64,000 bases of DNA, from contig NZ_QOHI01000001.1 of assembly GCF_003319095.1 (NCBI RefSeq), forward strand, positions 1,240,001-1,304,000, read 5' to 3'. The translations under genes were made by a program, and so were the position numbers. The notes below the pieces were generated by a model. The model saw only the letters and a program-made list of their open reading frames with translations, ran no database searches and was not told where the DNA came from. Each line of letters starts with the position of its first letter. The first letter of the stretch is position 1. Of this stretch, positions 23,649 through 32,927 are shown piece after piece. The stretch is from Blastococcus sp. TBT05-19 (GTDB taxonomy: Bacteria > Actinomycetota > Actinomycetes > Mycobacteriales > Geodermatophilaceae).

Positions 23649-24827
23649 TCAGTGCCAGAGCGAGCGGTCCTCGTCGAGAGCGGCGAGGGCCAGCGCGACC
23701 TGCAGCGTCCAGCTGCCGCGGGGGTCGGTGGCCGACAGCCCGGTGAGCTCGGCGGCCCGCTTGAGCCGGTACCGCACGGTGTTGGGGTGCACGAAGATGG
23801 CCCGCGCGCTGGCCTCCAGGTTGCCGCCGCTGGTGAGCACCGCGCGCACCGTCTCCAGCACGCCGCCGCCGGCCGTCCGCAGGGGCGCGGCGACCCGCTC
23901 CTGCAGCGCCGCGCGGGCCAGCGGGTCGCCGTCCAGGGCGCGCTCGGCGAGCAGCGCGTCGGCCGGGACCGGCCGCGGCGCCTCGGGCCAGGCGCGGGCC
24001 GCGCGCAGGCCCGCGAGCGCGGCGCCCGCGGAGACCGCCGCCCGGCTCAGCCCGTCGACCACCGGGCCGGTGACGACCGGCCCGTCGCCGAACTCCTCGC
24101 TGATCCGCTCCGCCGCGAGGCCGAGGTCGTGCGCGCCGCCGAGGACGACGACCAACTGCTCGGCGTGCACCCCGACCAGCACGTCGCAGCGCGCCGCCCG
24201 CGCCGCCCGCCGCACCGCGGCGTGCGGGTCCTCGACGTCGGTGGGCGTCGCGCCCACGACCACGATCGCCGGCGTCGTCGCCGCCCAGCCCAGCGCGGCC
24301 GCGCGACCGGACAGCTCGTCGGTGCGCTCGCCCCGCACCAGCGCGTCGACCGCCAGCGCCTCCAGCCGGGCGTCCCAGGCGCCGCGGTTCTCCGCGAAGC
24401 TGGCGTAGACGTGCGCCGTGGCGAAGGCGACCTCGCGGCTGAACAGCAGCACCGACAGGCGCAACGCCTCCTCGTCGCCGGGCTCGGCGACCGTGGCCAC
24501 CCGCTCCTCGACCACCTCGACGGTGACCTTGACCAGGTCGACGGTCTGCTTGAGCGCCACGGTGCGAGCCAGCTCGCGGGGAGCCGCGCCGAACACCTCG
24601 CCGGTCAGCTTCGGCGGGCGCCCCGGGCTGCGGCACCACTCCACGAGGGACGCGATGCCGGCCTGCGCCACGAGGGTGACCCAGGAGCGCTGGTCGGCGG
24701 GCATCGCCCGGAACCAGGAGAGCTCCTCGTCCATCCGGGCGACGGCCTGGGTGGCCAGCGACCCGGAGGCGCGCTCCAGCCGCCGGAGGGTGGCCTCCGA
24801 CGGCGGGCGGTTCCCCTCCGGGCTCAC
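23649..24827 (-). CDS. fasR: PucR-family regulator of fatty-acid synthesis (FasR-like)
   Basis: 392 aa. The C-terminal 60 residues are the PucR helix-turn-helix: GGNLEASARAIFVHPNTVRY, then RLKRAAELTGLS. Residues 160-290 form a GGDEF-like/CdaR regulatory fold without catalytic residues, and the N-terminal 140 residues are helical. Streptomyces FasR and M. tuberculosis Rv2242 occupy the same place next to fabD; FasR activates the fab operon there. A palindrome lies in the 149-bp gap to fabD. Name assigned from position and family. Confidence 0.85.
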   Translation of the reverse strand: MSPEGNRPPSEATLRRLERASGSLATQAVARMDEELSWFRAMPADQRSWVTLVAQAGIASLVEWCRSPGRPPKLTGEVFGAAPRELARTVALKQTVDLVKVTVEVVEERVATVAEPGDEEALRLSVLLFSREVAFATAHVYASFAENRGAWDARLEALAVDALVRGERTDELSGRAAALGWAATTPAIVVVGATPTDVEDPHAAVRRAARAARCDVLVGVHAEQLVVVLGGAHDLGLAAERISEEFGDGPVVTGPVVDGLSRAAVSAGAALAGLRAARAWPEAPRPVPADALLAERALDGDPLARAALQERVAAPLRTAGGGVLETVRAVLTSGGNLEASARAIFVHPNTVRYRLKRAAELTGLSATDPRGSWTLQVALALAALDEDRSLWH

Positions 24828-24872
24828 CCGGTCAGCGTGTCACGGCACCCGGGGGTGGGGGAGAGTGGACGG

Positions 24873-25571
24873 GTGAGCGTTCCCCCGGTCGGCACCGCCG
24901 ATGTCACCCGGGCGCGTGCCGCCGCGCCCGTGTCGCTGGTCGCGGCGACGGTGGCCGGGGTGGCGGTGGTTGCGCTGCTCGGCGCGGGCGTGCGCAGCGA
25001 CTTCGGCCCGCAGCTGCGCCTCGACGCCGCCGTCAGTGAGGCGCTGTACGCCGGTGACGGCCGCGCGCGGGCGCTCGACTGGCTGCTCGAGGCGCTCACC
25101 GCACCCGGGCTGGCGGTGTTCCGGCTCGTGCTGTTCCTGCCCGTCGTGGTGTGGCTGGTCCGCCGGAGCGCCTGGCGGACCGTGGTCTGGGTGGTGCTGT
25201 CGGCCGGGCTGATCAGCCCGGTGACGGCGGTGCTCAAGGACTTCTTCGGCCGGGTCCGGCCCCCGTTCGAGGACGGCGGCGCCCGGTACGAGTCGCTCAG
25301 CTATCCCAGCGGGCACTCCTCCGGCATCGCCGCGCTGGTCACCGTCGCACTGGTGCTCGCCTGGCCCTGGCTGACCACGTCCGCGCGGCGTGCCTGGGTG
25401 GTGGTCGGCGTGCTGGTGGTCCTCCTCGTCGGCCTCACCCGCATGTGGCTGGGCGTGCACTACCTGTCCGACGTGCTGGGCGGATGGGCGCTGGGGCTGT
25501 CGTGGTGCCTCCTCGTCGCCGTCGTCGTCGATGCCCTGCCGGGTGGCCGCGCCGCCCTGCCGCCGCGGTGA
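24873..25571 (+). CDS. PAP2-family membrane phosphatase
   Basis: 232 aa from a GTG; the gene diverges from fasR with a 45-bp gap. About six membrane segments are visible. The three acid-phosphatase motifs are present: KDFFGRVRPP (KxxxxxxRP), YPSGHSSG (PSGH) and RMWLGVHYLSDVLGG (SRxxxxxHxxxD, with Arg and His kept). It probably dephosphorylates phosphatidate, undecaprenyl-PP or a related lipid outside the membrane. Substrate cannot be told. Confidence 0.88.
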   Translation: MSVPPVGTADVTRARAAAPVSLVAATVAGVAVVALLGAGVRSDFGPQLRLDAAVSEALYAGDGRARALDWLLEALTAPGLAVFRLVLFLPVVVWLVRRSAWRTVVWVVLSAGLISPVTAVLKDFFGRVRPPFEDGGARYESLSYPSGHSSGIAALVTVALVLAWPWLTTSARRAWVVVGVLVVLLVGLTRMWLGVHYLSDVLGGWALGLSWCLLVAVVVDALPGGRAALPPR

Positions 25572-26113
25572 GCGGGCTCGACCAGCGCATCGTGCTGGCC
25601 CCGGAGGACGGCTCGCTCGGCCCGCTGCTGCGGATCGCCGACGACCGGCTGCCACCCCGCGCCGGGTACGGGCGGCACGAGCACCGGGCCGTCGACGTCG
25701 TGGCCGTGGTCCTGACCGGGAGCGTGACGCACAGCTGGGCGGAGGGGGCGACGGTGGCCGCGGGCGACGTCGCCGTCCTGCGCGCCGGGCAGGGGCTGGC
25801 GCACGACGAGGTCGCCGGCGCCGACGGTGTGCGAATCCTGCAGTGCTACCTGCGCAGCGCCGACCCCGGGGCGCCGACCTCGCACGAGGTGCTGCCCGCC
25901 GCGGAGGGCTGGGTGGAGCTGCGGCGCGACGACGCCCGGCTGTGGATCGGGCGCGCGACGCCGGGGGAGGAGCTCGCCGTGCCGGACGGCGTCGTCCTGG
26001 TGGCGACCGGCGACGGGGTCACGAGGCAGGACGACGGGCCGGTGCGGGTGACCGGGCCCGCCACGGTGCTGGTGTGGCAGGTCGACACCGCCCGCCCCGC
26101 CTGGGCCACCTGA
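25568..26113 (+). CDS. Pirin-like cupin protein
   Basis: 181 aa, GTGA-coupled to the PAP2 gene. The N-terminal cupin has GYGRHEHRAVDVVAVVLTGS and later GQGLAHDEVA, with His/Glu metal ligands (H, H, H and E in the expected order), as in pirin and YhhW quercetinases. The C-terminal half is the second, metal-free barrel. Such proteins are iron-dependent dioxygenases or regulators. The family call is reasonable and the substrate unknown. Confidence 0.7.
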   Translation: MSGLDQRIVLAPEDGSLGPLLRIADDRLPPRAGYGRHEHRAVDVVAVVLTGSVTHSWAEGATVAAGDVAVLRAGQGLAHDEVAGADGVRILQCYLRSADPGAPTSHEVLPAAEGWVELRRDDARLWIGRATPGEELAVPDGVVLVATGDGVTRQDDGPVRVTGPATVLVWQVDTARPAWAT

Positions 26114-26191
26114 CCCCACCCCTGCGGGGAGGGCGCGGTCGTGGGGGGCCCTGTGCGGCGCGGACCCGGCGTCGTGGGCGAGAGTGGGGGC

Positions 26192-27397
26192 ATGCCGACC
26201 AGCGCCGCCGACCTGCTGTCCGCCGCCTACAACGACGCCGACCGCACCATCGACCTGCGCCGCAGGTTGCACCGGCGCCCGGAGATCGGGCTGCAGCTCC
26301 CGCAGACGCAGGCGATGGTCCTCGAGGCGTTCGGCGACCTCCCGGTGGAGATCACCACCGGCAAGACCACCAGCTCCGTCGTCGGGGTGCTCCGTGGGGC
26401 CCGCCCCGGGCCGACCTACCTGCTGCGCGCCGACATGGACGCCCTGCAGGTGTACGAGGACACCGGCCTGCCGTTCGCCTCCGAGGTCCCGGGCGCGATG
26501 CACGCCTGCGGGCACGACACCCACGTGGCGATGCTCCTGGGGGCCGCCCGGCTGCTCGCCGAGCGCCGCGACGAGATCGCGGGACAGGTCGTGTTCATGC
26601 TGCAGCCGGGGGAGGAGGGCCTGCACGGCGCCCGGTACATGCTCGAGGAGGGGCTGCTGGACGTCGTGCCCGGGGCGCCGGTGAGCGGCGCCTTCGCCAT
26701 GCACACCATCTCGACGATGCCCAGCGGAAGCATCAACGTCCGGCCCGGGCCGACCATGGCCGCTGCCGACCAGTGGCGGATGACCGTCCAGGGCCGGGGC
26801 GGCCACGCGTCGATGCCGCACACCGCCGCGGACCCGGTGCCCGTGGCCGCCGAGATCGTGCTCGCGCTGCAGTCGATGGTGACCCGGCGGGTGGACGTCT
26901 TCGACCCGGCCGTCGTGACGGTCGCCCACATCGCCGCGGGATCCCGCGACAACGTCATCCCGGAGATCGCCTTCCTCGAGGGCACGATCCGCACGCTGTC
27001 CGCCGAGCGCCGGACGGACGTCGTGACCGCCGTCCAGCGGGTCGCCACGCACATCGCCGCCGCGCACGAGATGACCCTGGTCTTCGAGCACCTGGCCGGT
27101 TACCCGGTGACCGTCAACGACCCGGGCGCGGCCGCGCAGGTGCTGGAGAACGCCCGGGAGCTGCTCGGCGAGCCCGCCGCACTCCTCATGCCGGCCCCGA
27201 TGATGGGCGCCGAGGACTTCTCCTACGTGCTGGAGCAGGTGCCCGGCGCCATGGCGTTCCTCGGGGCCTGCCCGCCCGGGGTCGAACCGGAGACGGCGCC
27301 GGCCAACCACTCCAACCTGGTGGTCTTCGACGAGGAGCCGCTGCCGGCCGGCGTCGCGCTCTACGCGCAGATGGCGCTGCAGAACCTCGCCGGCTGA
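26192..27397 (+). CDS. M20-family amidohydrolase/peptidase
   Basis: 401 aa. The metal-binding pattern of the M20D group is complete: LRADMDALQV, then HACGHDTHVAMLLGAA, QPGEEGLHGARYML and a C-terminal HSNLVVF. The dimerisation domain begins at GRGGHASMPHTAADPV. Members hydrolyse N-acyl amino acids, hippurate or indole-acetyl conjugates. The substrate is not evident. The gene is single and ends at a strong bidirectional hairpin shared with aceE. Confidence 0.85.
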   Translation: MPTSAADLLSAAYNDADRTIDLRRRLHRRPEIGLQLPQTQAMVLEAFGDLPVEITTGKTTSSVVGVLRGARPGPTYLLRADMDALQVYEDTGLPFASEVPGAMHACGHDTHVAMLLGAARLLAERRDEIAGQVVFMLQPGEEGLHGARYMLEEGLLDVVPGAPVSGAFAMHTISTMPSGSINVRPGPTMAAADQWRMTVQGRGGHASMPHTAADPVPVAAEIVLALQSMVTRRVDVFDPAVVTVAHIAAGSRDNVIPEIAFLEGTIRTLSAERRTDVVTAVQRVATHIAAAHEMTLVFEHLAGYPVTVNDPGAAAQVLENARELLGEPAALLMPAPMMGAEDFSYVLEQVPGAMAFLGACPPGVEPETAPANHSNLVVFDEEPLPAGVALYAQMALQNLAG

Positions 27398-27424
27398 ACG
27401 CGCGCAGGCTTAGGAACCCGCGCG

Positions 27425-27484
27425 GGCATAGGAACCTTCGCCCATGGATCCCGGTCGGATCTCCTGGGCAAAGGTTCCTATGCC
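27425..27484. terminator. Long hairpin between convergent amidohydrolase and aceE genes
   Basis: GGCATAGGAACCTTCGCCCA at 27425-27444 pairs with 27465-27484 with a single mismatch, giving a 20-bp stem and 20-nt loop; the loop itself contains GGATC/GGATC direct repeats. A partial copy (TTAGGAACC) lies at 27410. It sits between the two stop codons and should work for both strands. Confidence 0.7.
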
Positions 27485-27499
27485 TGCGTGCCTAGCGGT

Positions 27500-30301
27500 T
27501 CAGGTCGCGGGGGAGGGGTCGGTGCGCTGCTCCGCCGGAGCCGCCTGGACGTCGCGCACCTGGTACTTCTCGACCGCCTCGCGGACGACCGAGCGCTCGA
27601 CCTGCCCCTTGTCGGCCAGCGAGGCGAGCACCCGGACCACGATCGACTCGGCGTCGACGTGGAAGTGCCGGCGCAGCGCCGGACGGGTGTCGGAGAGGCC
27701 GAACCCGTCGGTGCCCAGCGTCGACATGCCACCCGGGACGTAGGGCGCGATCAGGTCGGGCACCGAGCGCATCCAGTCCGACACCGCCACGACCGGGCCC
27801 TCGGCGTCGGCCAGCTTCGAGGTCACGAACGGGACCCGCGGCTCCTCCTCGGGGTGCAGCAGGTTGTGCTCGGTGACCTCCTCGGCCTGCCGGCGCAGCT
27901 CGCCCCACGACGTCACCGACCAGACGTCGGCCGAGACGTTCCAGTCGTTCGCGAGGAGCTCCTGCGCCCGCAGCGCCCACGGCACGGCCACGCCGGAGGC
28001 CAGGACCTGCGCCTTGGGGCCCTCGCCCTGGCCGGGGGCGTACCGGTACATGCCGGCCAGCAGGTCGGCGACCTCGAGGCCCTCGGGCTCGGCCGGCTGC
28101 GTGAACGGCTCGTTGTAGACCGTCAGGTAGTACATGACATCCGGCGAGCGGTGGCCGCCCAGCGGGGCGCCGGGGTCGTCGCCGTACATGCGCACGAGGG
28201 CGTCCCGGGTGATGTGGGCGACCTCGTAGGAGAACGCCGGGTCGTAGGACACCACGGCCGGGTTGGTGTGGGCGAGCAGCAGCGAGTGCCCGTCCTCGTG
28301 CTGGAGGCCCTCGCCGTTGAGCGTCGTCCGCCCGGCGGTGGCGCCGAGGATGAAGCCGCGGGTCATCTGGTCGGCGGCCGCCCAGAAGCCGTCGCCGGTC
28401 CGCTGGAACCCGAACATCGAGTAGAAGATGTAGATCGGGATCATCGGCTCGCCGTGGGTGGCGTACGAGCTGCCGACGGCGGTGAACGACGCCGTGGAGC
28501 CGGCCTCGTTGATGCCCTCGTGCAGGATCACGCCCTGCTCGGACTCCTTGTAGGCCAGCATCAGCTCGCGGTCGACCGAGGTGTAGCGCTGCCCGGCCGG
28601 GTTGTAGATCTTGTGCGACGAGAAGAGGCTGTCCAGCCCGAACGTGCGGGCCTCGTCCGGGATGATCGGCACGAAGCGCGGGCCGAGCTCCTTGTCCTTG
28701 AGCAGCTCCTTGAGCAGGCGGACGAACGCCATCGTCGTCGCCACCTCCTGCTTGCCCGACCCGCGGCGGAGCACCTCGAGGGCCTTGTCGTCAGGGGCCT
28801 TCAGCGCCTTGGCCTCCGACCGGCGCCGGGGCACCGCACCGCCGAGCTGCCGGCGCCGCTCGAGCATGTACTTCATCTCGTCGGAGTCCGGGTCGGGCTT
28901 GTAGTAGGGCGGCAGGGTCTTGTCCAGCGCCGAGTCGGGGATGTCCAGGTAGAGCCGGTCGCGGAAGCCGGCCAGGTCCTCGGCGGTGAGCTTCTTCATC
29001 TGGTGCGTCGAGTTGCGGCCCTCGAAGTGGCTGCCCAGCGTCCAGCCCTTGATGGTCTTGGCGAGGATGACCGTGGGCTGGCCCTTGTGCTCCATCGCGG
29101 CCTTGTAGGCGGCGTAGACCTTGCGGTAGTCGTGGCCACCGCGGGCGAGGTCCCAGACCTCCTTGTCGCTCATGTCCTCCACGAGCTTGCGGGTGCGCGG
29201 GTCGCGGCCGAAGAAGTGCTCGCGGACGAAGGCGCCGTCCTCGGCCTTGTAGGTCTGGTAGTCGCCGTCGGGCGTGGAGTTCATCAGGTGCACCAGCGCG
29301 CCGTCGCGGTCGGCGGCCAGCAGCTTGTCCCAGCCGCGGCCCCAGATCACCTTGATGACGTTCCAGCCCGCGCCGCGGAAGAACGACTCGAGCTCCTGGA
29401 TCACCTTGCCGTTGCCGCGGACCGGGCCGTCGAGGCGCTGCAGGTTGCAGTTGATGACGAAGGTGAGGTTGTCCAGCTCCTCGCGGGCGGCCAGGCCGAT
29501 GGCGCCGAGCGACTCCGGCTCGTCCATCTCGCCGTCACCCAGGAACGCCCAGACGTGCTGGTCGGAGGTGTCCTTGATGCCGCGGTCGTGCAGGTAGCGG
29601 TTGAAGCGCGCCTGGTAGATCGCGTTCAGCGGGCCCAGGCCCATGGAGACGGTCGGGAACTCCCAGAAGTCCGGCATCAGCCGCGGGTGCGGGTAGGACG
29701 ACAGCCCGCCGGCCGGGTGGCTGACCTCCTGCCGGAAGCCGTCGAGCTGGTCCTCGGTCAGCCGGCCCTCGAGGAAGGCGCGGGCGTAGATGCCGGGGGA
29801 GGCGTGCCCCTGGAACCAGATCTGGTCGCCGCCGCCGGGGTGGTCCTTGCCGCGGAAGAAGTGGTTGAACCCGACCTCGTACAGCGATGCCGAGGACGCG
29901 TAGGAGGAGATGTGGCCGCCGACGCCGATCCCGGGCCGCTGCGCGCGGTGCACCATGATCGCGGCGTTCCACCGGATGTAGGCGCGGATCCGGCGCTCGA
30001 CGTGCTCGTCGCCCGGGAAGTAGGGCTCCCGCTCCGGCGGGATGGTGTTGATGTAGTCCGTGCTGCGCAGCGACGGGACGCCGACCTGCTGCTCGCGGCT
30101 GCGCTCGAGCATCCGCAGCATCAGGTAGCGGGCGCGACCTCGGCCCGCGTGGTCGATGACGGCGTCGAGGGACTCCACCCACTCCTGGGTCTCGTCGGGG
30201 TCGGTGTCGATCAGCTGGCTCGGCAACCCGCTGGTGATGACCGGGCGGGGCTGGCCTGCGTCGCGGGCGGGGTCGCCGTCCGTCTGCTGCGGTGCGCTCA
30301 T
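27500..30301 (-). CDS. aceE: Pyruvate dehydrogenase E1 component (homodimeric)
   Basis: 933 aa from ATG 30301. It decarboxylates pyruvate using thiamine diphosphate and passes the acetyl group to the E2 lipoyl domain. The N-terminal half has [19 protein letters not shown] and the ThDP motif [10 protein letters not shown] running to [20 protein letters not shown]. The middle has the transketolase-like pyrimidine domain ([20 protein letters not shown]), and the end [19 protein letters not shown] is typical of AceE. Length is normal for this class, used by actinobacteria with a shared E2. The single gene lies between a bidirectional terminator and a 419-bp upstream gap. Confidence 0.96.
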   Translation of the reverse strand: MSAPQQTDGDPARDAGQPRPVITSGLPSQLIDTDPDETQEWVESLDAVIDHAGRGRARYLMLRMLERSREQQVGVPSLRSTDYINTIPPEREPYFPGDEHVERRIRAYIRWNAAIMVHRAQRPGIGVGGHISSYASSASLYEVGFNHFFRGKDHPGGGDQIWFQGHASPGIYARAFLEGRLTEDQLDGFRQEVSHPAGGLSSYPHPRLMPDFWEFPTVSMGLGPLNAIYQARFNRYLHDRGIKDTSDQHVWAFLGDGEMDEPESLGAIGLAAREELDNLTFVINCNLQRLDGPVRGNGKVIQELESFFRGAGWNVIKVIWGRGWDKLLAADRDGALVHLMNSTPDGDYQTYKAEDGAFVREHFFGRDPRTRKLVEDMSDKEVWDLARGGHDYRKVYAAYKAAMEHKGQPTVILAKTIKGWTLGSHFEGRNSTHQMKKLTAEDLAGFRDRLYLDIPDSALDKTLPPYYKPDPDSDEMKYMLERRRQLGGAVPRRRSEAKALKAPDDKALEVLRRGSGKQEVATTMAFVRLLKELLKDKELGPRFVPIIPDEARTFGLDSLFSSHKIYNPAGQRYTSVDRELMLAYKESEQGVILHEGINEAGSTASFTAVGSSYATHGEPMIPIYIFYSMFGFQRTGDGFWAAADQMTRGFILGATAGRTTLNGEGLQHEDGHSLLLAHTNPAVVSYDPAFSYEVAHITRDALVRMYGDDPGAPLGGHRSPDVMYYLTVYNEPFTQPAEPEGLEVADLLAGMYRYAPGQGEGPKAQVLASGVAVPWALRAQELLANDWNVSADVWSVTSWGELRRQAEEVTEHNLLHPEEEPRVPFVTSKLADAEGPVVAVSDWMRSVPDLIAPYVPGGMSTLGTDGFGLSDTRPALRRHFHVDAESIVVRVLASLADKGQVERSVVREAVEKYQVRDVQAAPAEQRTDPSPAT

Positions 30302-30720
30302 GCGCCCATCGTCCCCCGAGGGGGCAGTCGCCGTCACGTCTCCCGCCGTCCTGCGGAAGGAGGCGTGTCGCGCCGGGGGAGGGACGACGTCCGTCCTGCC
30401 TGCGGACGCAGGCTTGCGTCGTGCCCGCCATGCCCTACGCTTCCGCCTGCGGCGCCTCGTTCCGACGGCGCCGCCCCCGGGGGACGTCCGCCGGAGGGCG
30501 AGCGCGTCGACGTCAGGCGAGAGGGGTGGCATGACCAGGGTGCGGGTGGTTCTCCCGCTGGTCGTGTCCGCCGTCGGCTCGTGCCCGCTCCGCTCCGGGA
30601 CCGAACACGTCGCCCGGCCGGTCGTCCTGTGACGCCTCCCCGCGCGGTCACCGGCCCGACAGGGCACCATCCACGTCACAGCCGATCAGCAGGAGCAGCA
30701 CGCATGGAGGAGCAGCAGGG
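30302..30720. other. 419-bp divergent intergenic region between aceE and the DUF3052 gene
   Basis: The region is rich in palindromes: GCCTGCGGACGCAGGC at 30398-30413, nested in an outer ACGAC/GTCGT pair, and GGACGACGTCC at about 30383. A 33-codon plus-strand frame from ATG 30531 to 30632, with GAGAGGGG upstream, has good codon use and a signal-like VVSAVGSCP; it could encode a very short peptide but I do not call it. The sequence ATGGAGGAGCAGCAGGG at 30703 contains the GGAGG for the DUF3052 start. Confidence 0.5.
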
Positions 30721-31140
30721 ATGAGCGTCGACAGCGCCGGCATGGCGGCCCGGCTGGGCATCAAGCCGGGCATGGTCGTGCAGGAGCTCGGCTGGAGCGA
30801 GGACGCCGACGAGGACCTGCGCGACTCCATCATCGAGGCCTCCGGCAGCGAGATGGTCGACGAGGACACCGACGAGGTGGCCGACGTCGTGATCCTGTGG
30901 TGGCGGGAGGACGACGGCGACCTGTTCGACGCCCTCACCGACGCGCTGACCTCCCTGGCCGACGAGGGCGTCGTCTGGCTGCTGGTCCCCAAGTCGGGCC
31001 GGCCCGGGCACGTCGAGCCCGGTGACGTCACCGAGGTGGCGCCCACCGCCGGCCTCTCGCAGACCAGCAGCATCTCCGCGGCCAAGGACTGGTCGGGCAT
31101 CCGCCTGGTCACCCCCAAGGCCGCGCGCAGCCGCCGCTAG
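30721..31140 (+). CDS. DUF3052 family protein
   Basis: 139 aa. Small, strongly acidic protein: MAARLGIKPGMVVQELGWSE, then ADVVILWWREDDGDLFDALT and EGVVWLLVPKSGRPGHVEPG. It matches DUF3052, which in mycobacteria (Rv2239c) also sits between aceE and ahpE. Cytoplasmic with no signal or membrane segment. The function is unknown; conserved neighbourhood suggests a link with central carbon or redox metabolism. Confidence 0.85.
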   Translation: MSVDSAGMAARLGIKPGMVVQELGWSEDADEDLRDSIIEASGSEMVDEDTDEVADVVILWWREDDGDLFDALTDALTSLADEGVVWLLVPKSGRPGHVEPGDVTEVAPTAGLSQTSSISAAKDWSGIRLVTPKAARSRR

Positions 31141-31145
31141 TTCAA

Positions 31146-31202
31146 GGACCCCCTCGCCCCCCGCACCTCGCTCCGCTCGGCGCGGGTCCCTGCGAGGGGG
31201 CC
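31146..31202. terminator. Bulged hairpin after DUF3052, copy A of a recurring element
   Basis: GGACCCCCTCGC at 31146-31157 pairs with GCGAGGGGGCC at 31192-31202, with a single A bulge after GG. An inner CCCGC/GCGGG stem lies within. The same architecture, including the bulge, recurs at 40440-40495. It lies 6 bp after the stop and before ahpE. Confidence 0.65.
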
Positions 31203-31241
31203 GTTCCAGCACGTCGCCGGGCGTGCGGCACGATCGGGGGC

Positions 31242-31703
31242 ATGAGCCTCTCCGTCGGTGACCGCGCGCCCGAGTTCAGCCTTCCCGACCAGGACAAGCA
31301 GGTCGTGTCCCTCGCCGAGCTGCGGGGCACCCCCGTGCTCCTGGTCTTCTACCCGTTCGCCTTCTCCGGCATCTGCACCGGTGAGCTGTGCCAGCTGCGC
31401 GACGAGCTGGCCGCCTACACCGACGCCGGCGTGAAGGTGCTGGCGATCAGCACCGACCCGGTGTTCAGCCTCAAGGCCTTCAAGGCGGCCGAGGGCTTCG
31501 ACTTCCCGCTGCTGTCGGACTTCTGGCCGCACGGCGAGACGGCCCAGGCCTACGGCGTGTTCAACGACAAGGCCGGGATGGCCGTGCGCGGCACCTTCCT
31601 GATCGACGCCGAGGGCGTCATCACCTTCGCCGAGGTCAACGGTCCCGGTGACGCCCGCGAGCAGTCCGGCTGGAAGGACGCCGTCGCCAAGATCGCGGCG
31701 TGA
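31242..31703 (+). CDS. ahpE: AhpE-type peroxiredoxin
   Basis: 153 aa, the same length as mycobacterial AhpE. It reduces peroxides through the peroxidatic C45 in YPFAFSGICTGELC. The usual Thr of PxxxTxxC is Ser here. A second cysteine, C50, sits five residues later as in BCP/PrxQ (C45 and C50), whereas M. tuberculosis AhpE has only C45. It may therefore resolve its own disulfide instead of depending wholly on mycothiol/mycoredoxin. The start ATG follows a terminator hairpin, so it has its own promoter. Confidence 0.9.
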   Translation: MSLSVGDRAPEFSLPDQDKQVVSLAELRGTPVLLVFYPFAFSGICTGELCQLRDELAAYTDAGVKVLAISTDPVFSLKAFKAAEGFDFPLLSDFWPHGETAQAYGVFNDKAGMAVRGTFLIDAEGVITFAEVNGPGDAREQSGWKDAVAKIAA

Positions 31704-31749
31704 TCCGCGGCTCGGGGGCGGGCGCTCGCGCCCGTACCCTGAGCGCGCG

Positions 31750-31821
31750 GGGCGTGTAGCTCAGCGGTAGAGCCCTCGCCTTACAAGCGAGTGGTCGCAG
31801 GTTCGAATCCTGTCGCGCCCA
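31750..31821 (+). tRNA. tRNA-Val (anticodon TAC)
   Basis: 72 nt. The acceptor GGGCGTG pairs with CGCGCCC (one G-U), D stem GCTC/GAGC, anticodon stem CTCGC/GCGAG around CTTACAA, T arm GCAGG TTCGAAT CCTGT. CCA is not encoded. A TACCCT -10-like box lies at 31734-31739. Confidence 0.95.
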
Positions 31822-31837
31822 CCCCGTGAGGTGCCGG

Positions 31838-31893
31838 AACGGCCCTCCTCCCCACCGCTCGCGACCCCGCGAGCGGGAGGGAGGAGGGCCCTC
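31838..31893. terminator. Hairpin terminator between tRNA-Val and the convergent lipase gene
   Basis: GGCCCTCCTCCC pairs with GGGAGGAGGGCC, and inside it CGCTCGCG pairs with CGCGAGCG. It overlaps the end of the lipase gene by position only to its left edge and can act on both strands. Confidence 0.65.
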
Positions 31894-31895
31894 CG

Positions 31896-32708
31896 TCAGG
31901 CGGCCGGCTGGGCCGCGATGTCGACCGGGCCCCGGGCCGCCGGGACGGCCGGCTTCGGGAACGCCGGGCGGAGGAATGCCGGAGCCTTGAACGGCTTCCA
32001 GGTGCCCTCCGGCTGGGCCAGCCGGTCGGCCACCGCCCAGATCGCGGCCGGGTGGTGGCCGATGCCGAGGTGGCTGGCGGTCACGGCGATGTTCTCGCAG
32101 CGCTCGCCGGGCACGTTGAGGCACGTCTGCCAGTGCACGATGCCGTCGAAGTGCGAGTAGATCGAGGTGGCCGGCACGGGCAGCGGGCAGCCGTCGGACT
32201 CCAACGGGTACTGGCGCTGCTCCACGTGCAGGTGGGCGAAGCGGTCGAACGCCTTGCCGGCCCGGGTCTGGCTGTGCCGCTCGATGCGGAACGGGCTGCC
32301 GAGGGTGATCACCTGGCGCACCTGGTCGGGGCACTGCCGGGCGAGGTCGCGGGCGAAGATGCCGCCCAGGCTCCAGCCGATGACGGTCACCTTCCGGCGG
32401 TAACGGCCGTGCAGGTAGTCCAGCTTGTCGCGCAGGCCGTTGACGCAGAGGGCGGTCGGGCCGATGTTGCGGCCCAGCCCCCACCCGTGCACCCGGTAGC
32501 CGAGCCGCCGGAGCGTCGCGCGGAGGACGCGGGTCGAGTTGTCGTCGGCGAGCAGGCCGGGGAGGACGAGCACGGGGTGGCCGTCGCCCTTGGGCAGCCG
32601 GGCCGCGAGCGGCCGCGCCGCCAGGTAGAGGCCGTAGTCGGCGACCGCCCGGCCGGGCTCGGTGAGGTAGAGCGGGAGTGCCGGGCCGTCACCCTGCTGT
32701 CGTGCCAC
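31896..32708 (-). CDS. Alpha/beta hydrolase, lipase-like
   Basis: 270 aa from a GTG at 32708 preceded by AGGAGG at 6 nt. The oxyanion region is HPVLVLPGLLADDNSTRVLR, and the nucleophile elbow GWSLGGIFARDLAR has Ser between G-W and L-G-G. GSPFRIERH and a late HLGIGHHPAAIWA supply the expected remaining triad residues. No signal peptide is visible, so it is probably cytoplasmic. It looks like the triacylglycerol-lipase/esterase group; substrate unknown. It diverges from another alpha/beta hydrolase over a 219-bp gap. Confidence 0.75.
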   Translation of the reverse strand: MARQQGDGPALPLYLTEPGRAVADYGLYLAARPLAARLPKGDGHPVLVLPGLLADDNSTRVLRATLRRLGYRVHGWGLGRNIGPTALCVNGLRDKLDYLHGRYRRKVTVIGWSLGGIFARDLARQCPDQVRQVITLGSPFRIERHSQTRAGKAFDRFAHLHVEQRQYPLESDGCPLPVPATSIYSHFDGIVHWQTCLNVPGERCENIAVTASHLGIGHHPAAIWAVADRLAQPEGTWKPFKAPAFLRPAFPKPAVPAARGPVDIAAQPAA

Positions 32709-32927
32709 GTCGTCCTCCTGGCTGCCGTTCGTTCTTGGAAGGGCCGGTACCAATCTGAGGCCTGCCTCACACGTGTCCGTCACAAGGACGCGGGCACATG
32801 TTGCCGAAATGTGTCCTGCGTCATATCGGCCGCGAGCGTTCCGTTGCGCAAGGCGGATCGTCCCGGGCTGCGCCCTCTGGCAGGACGTGCCACCGTACGG
32901 GCGGTCCGGACGGGGAGAGGGGCGCTC

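Noticed and set aside
30531..30632. 33-codon frame between aceE and DUF3052 with a signal-like segment
   Set aside because: Too short to support alone; ribosome site is only moderate and no homologue is known to me.
27488..30724. Plus-strand open frame of 1078 codons opposite aceE
   Set aside because: It is a codon-phase shadow of aceE, which has full catalytic motifs.
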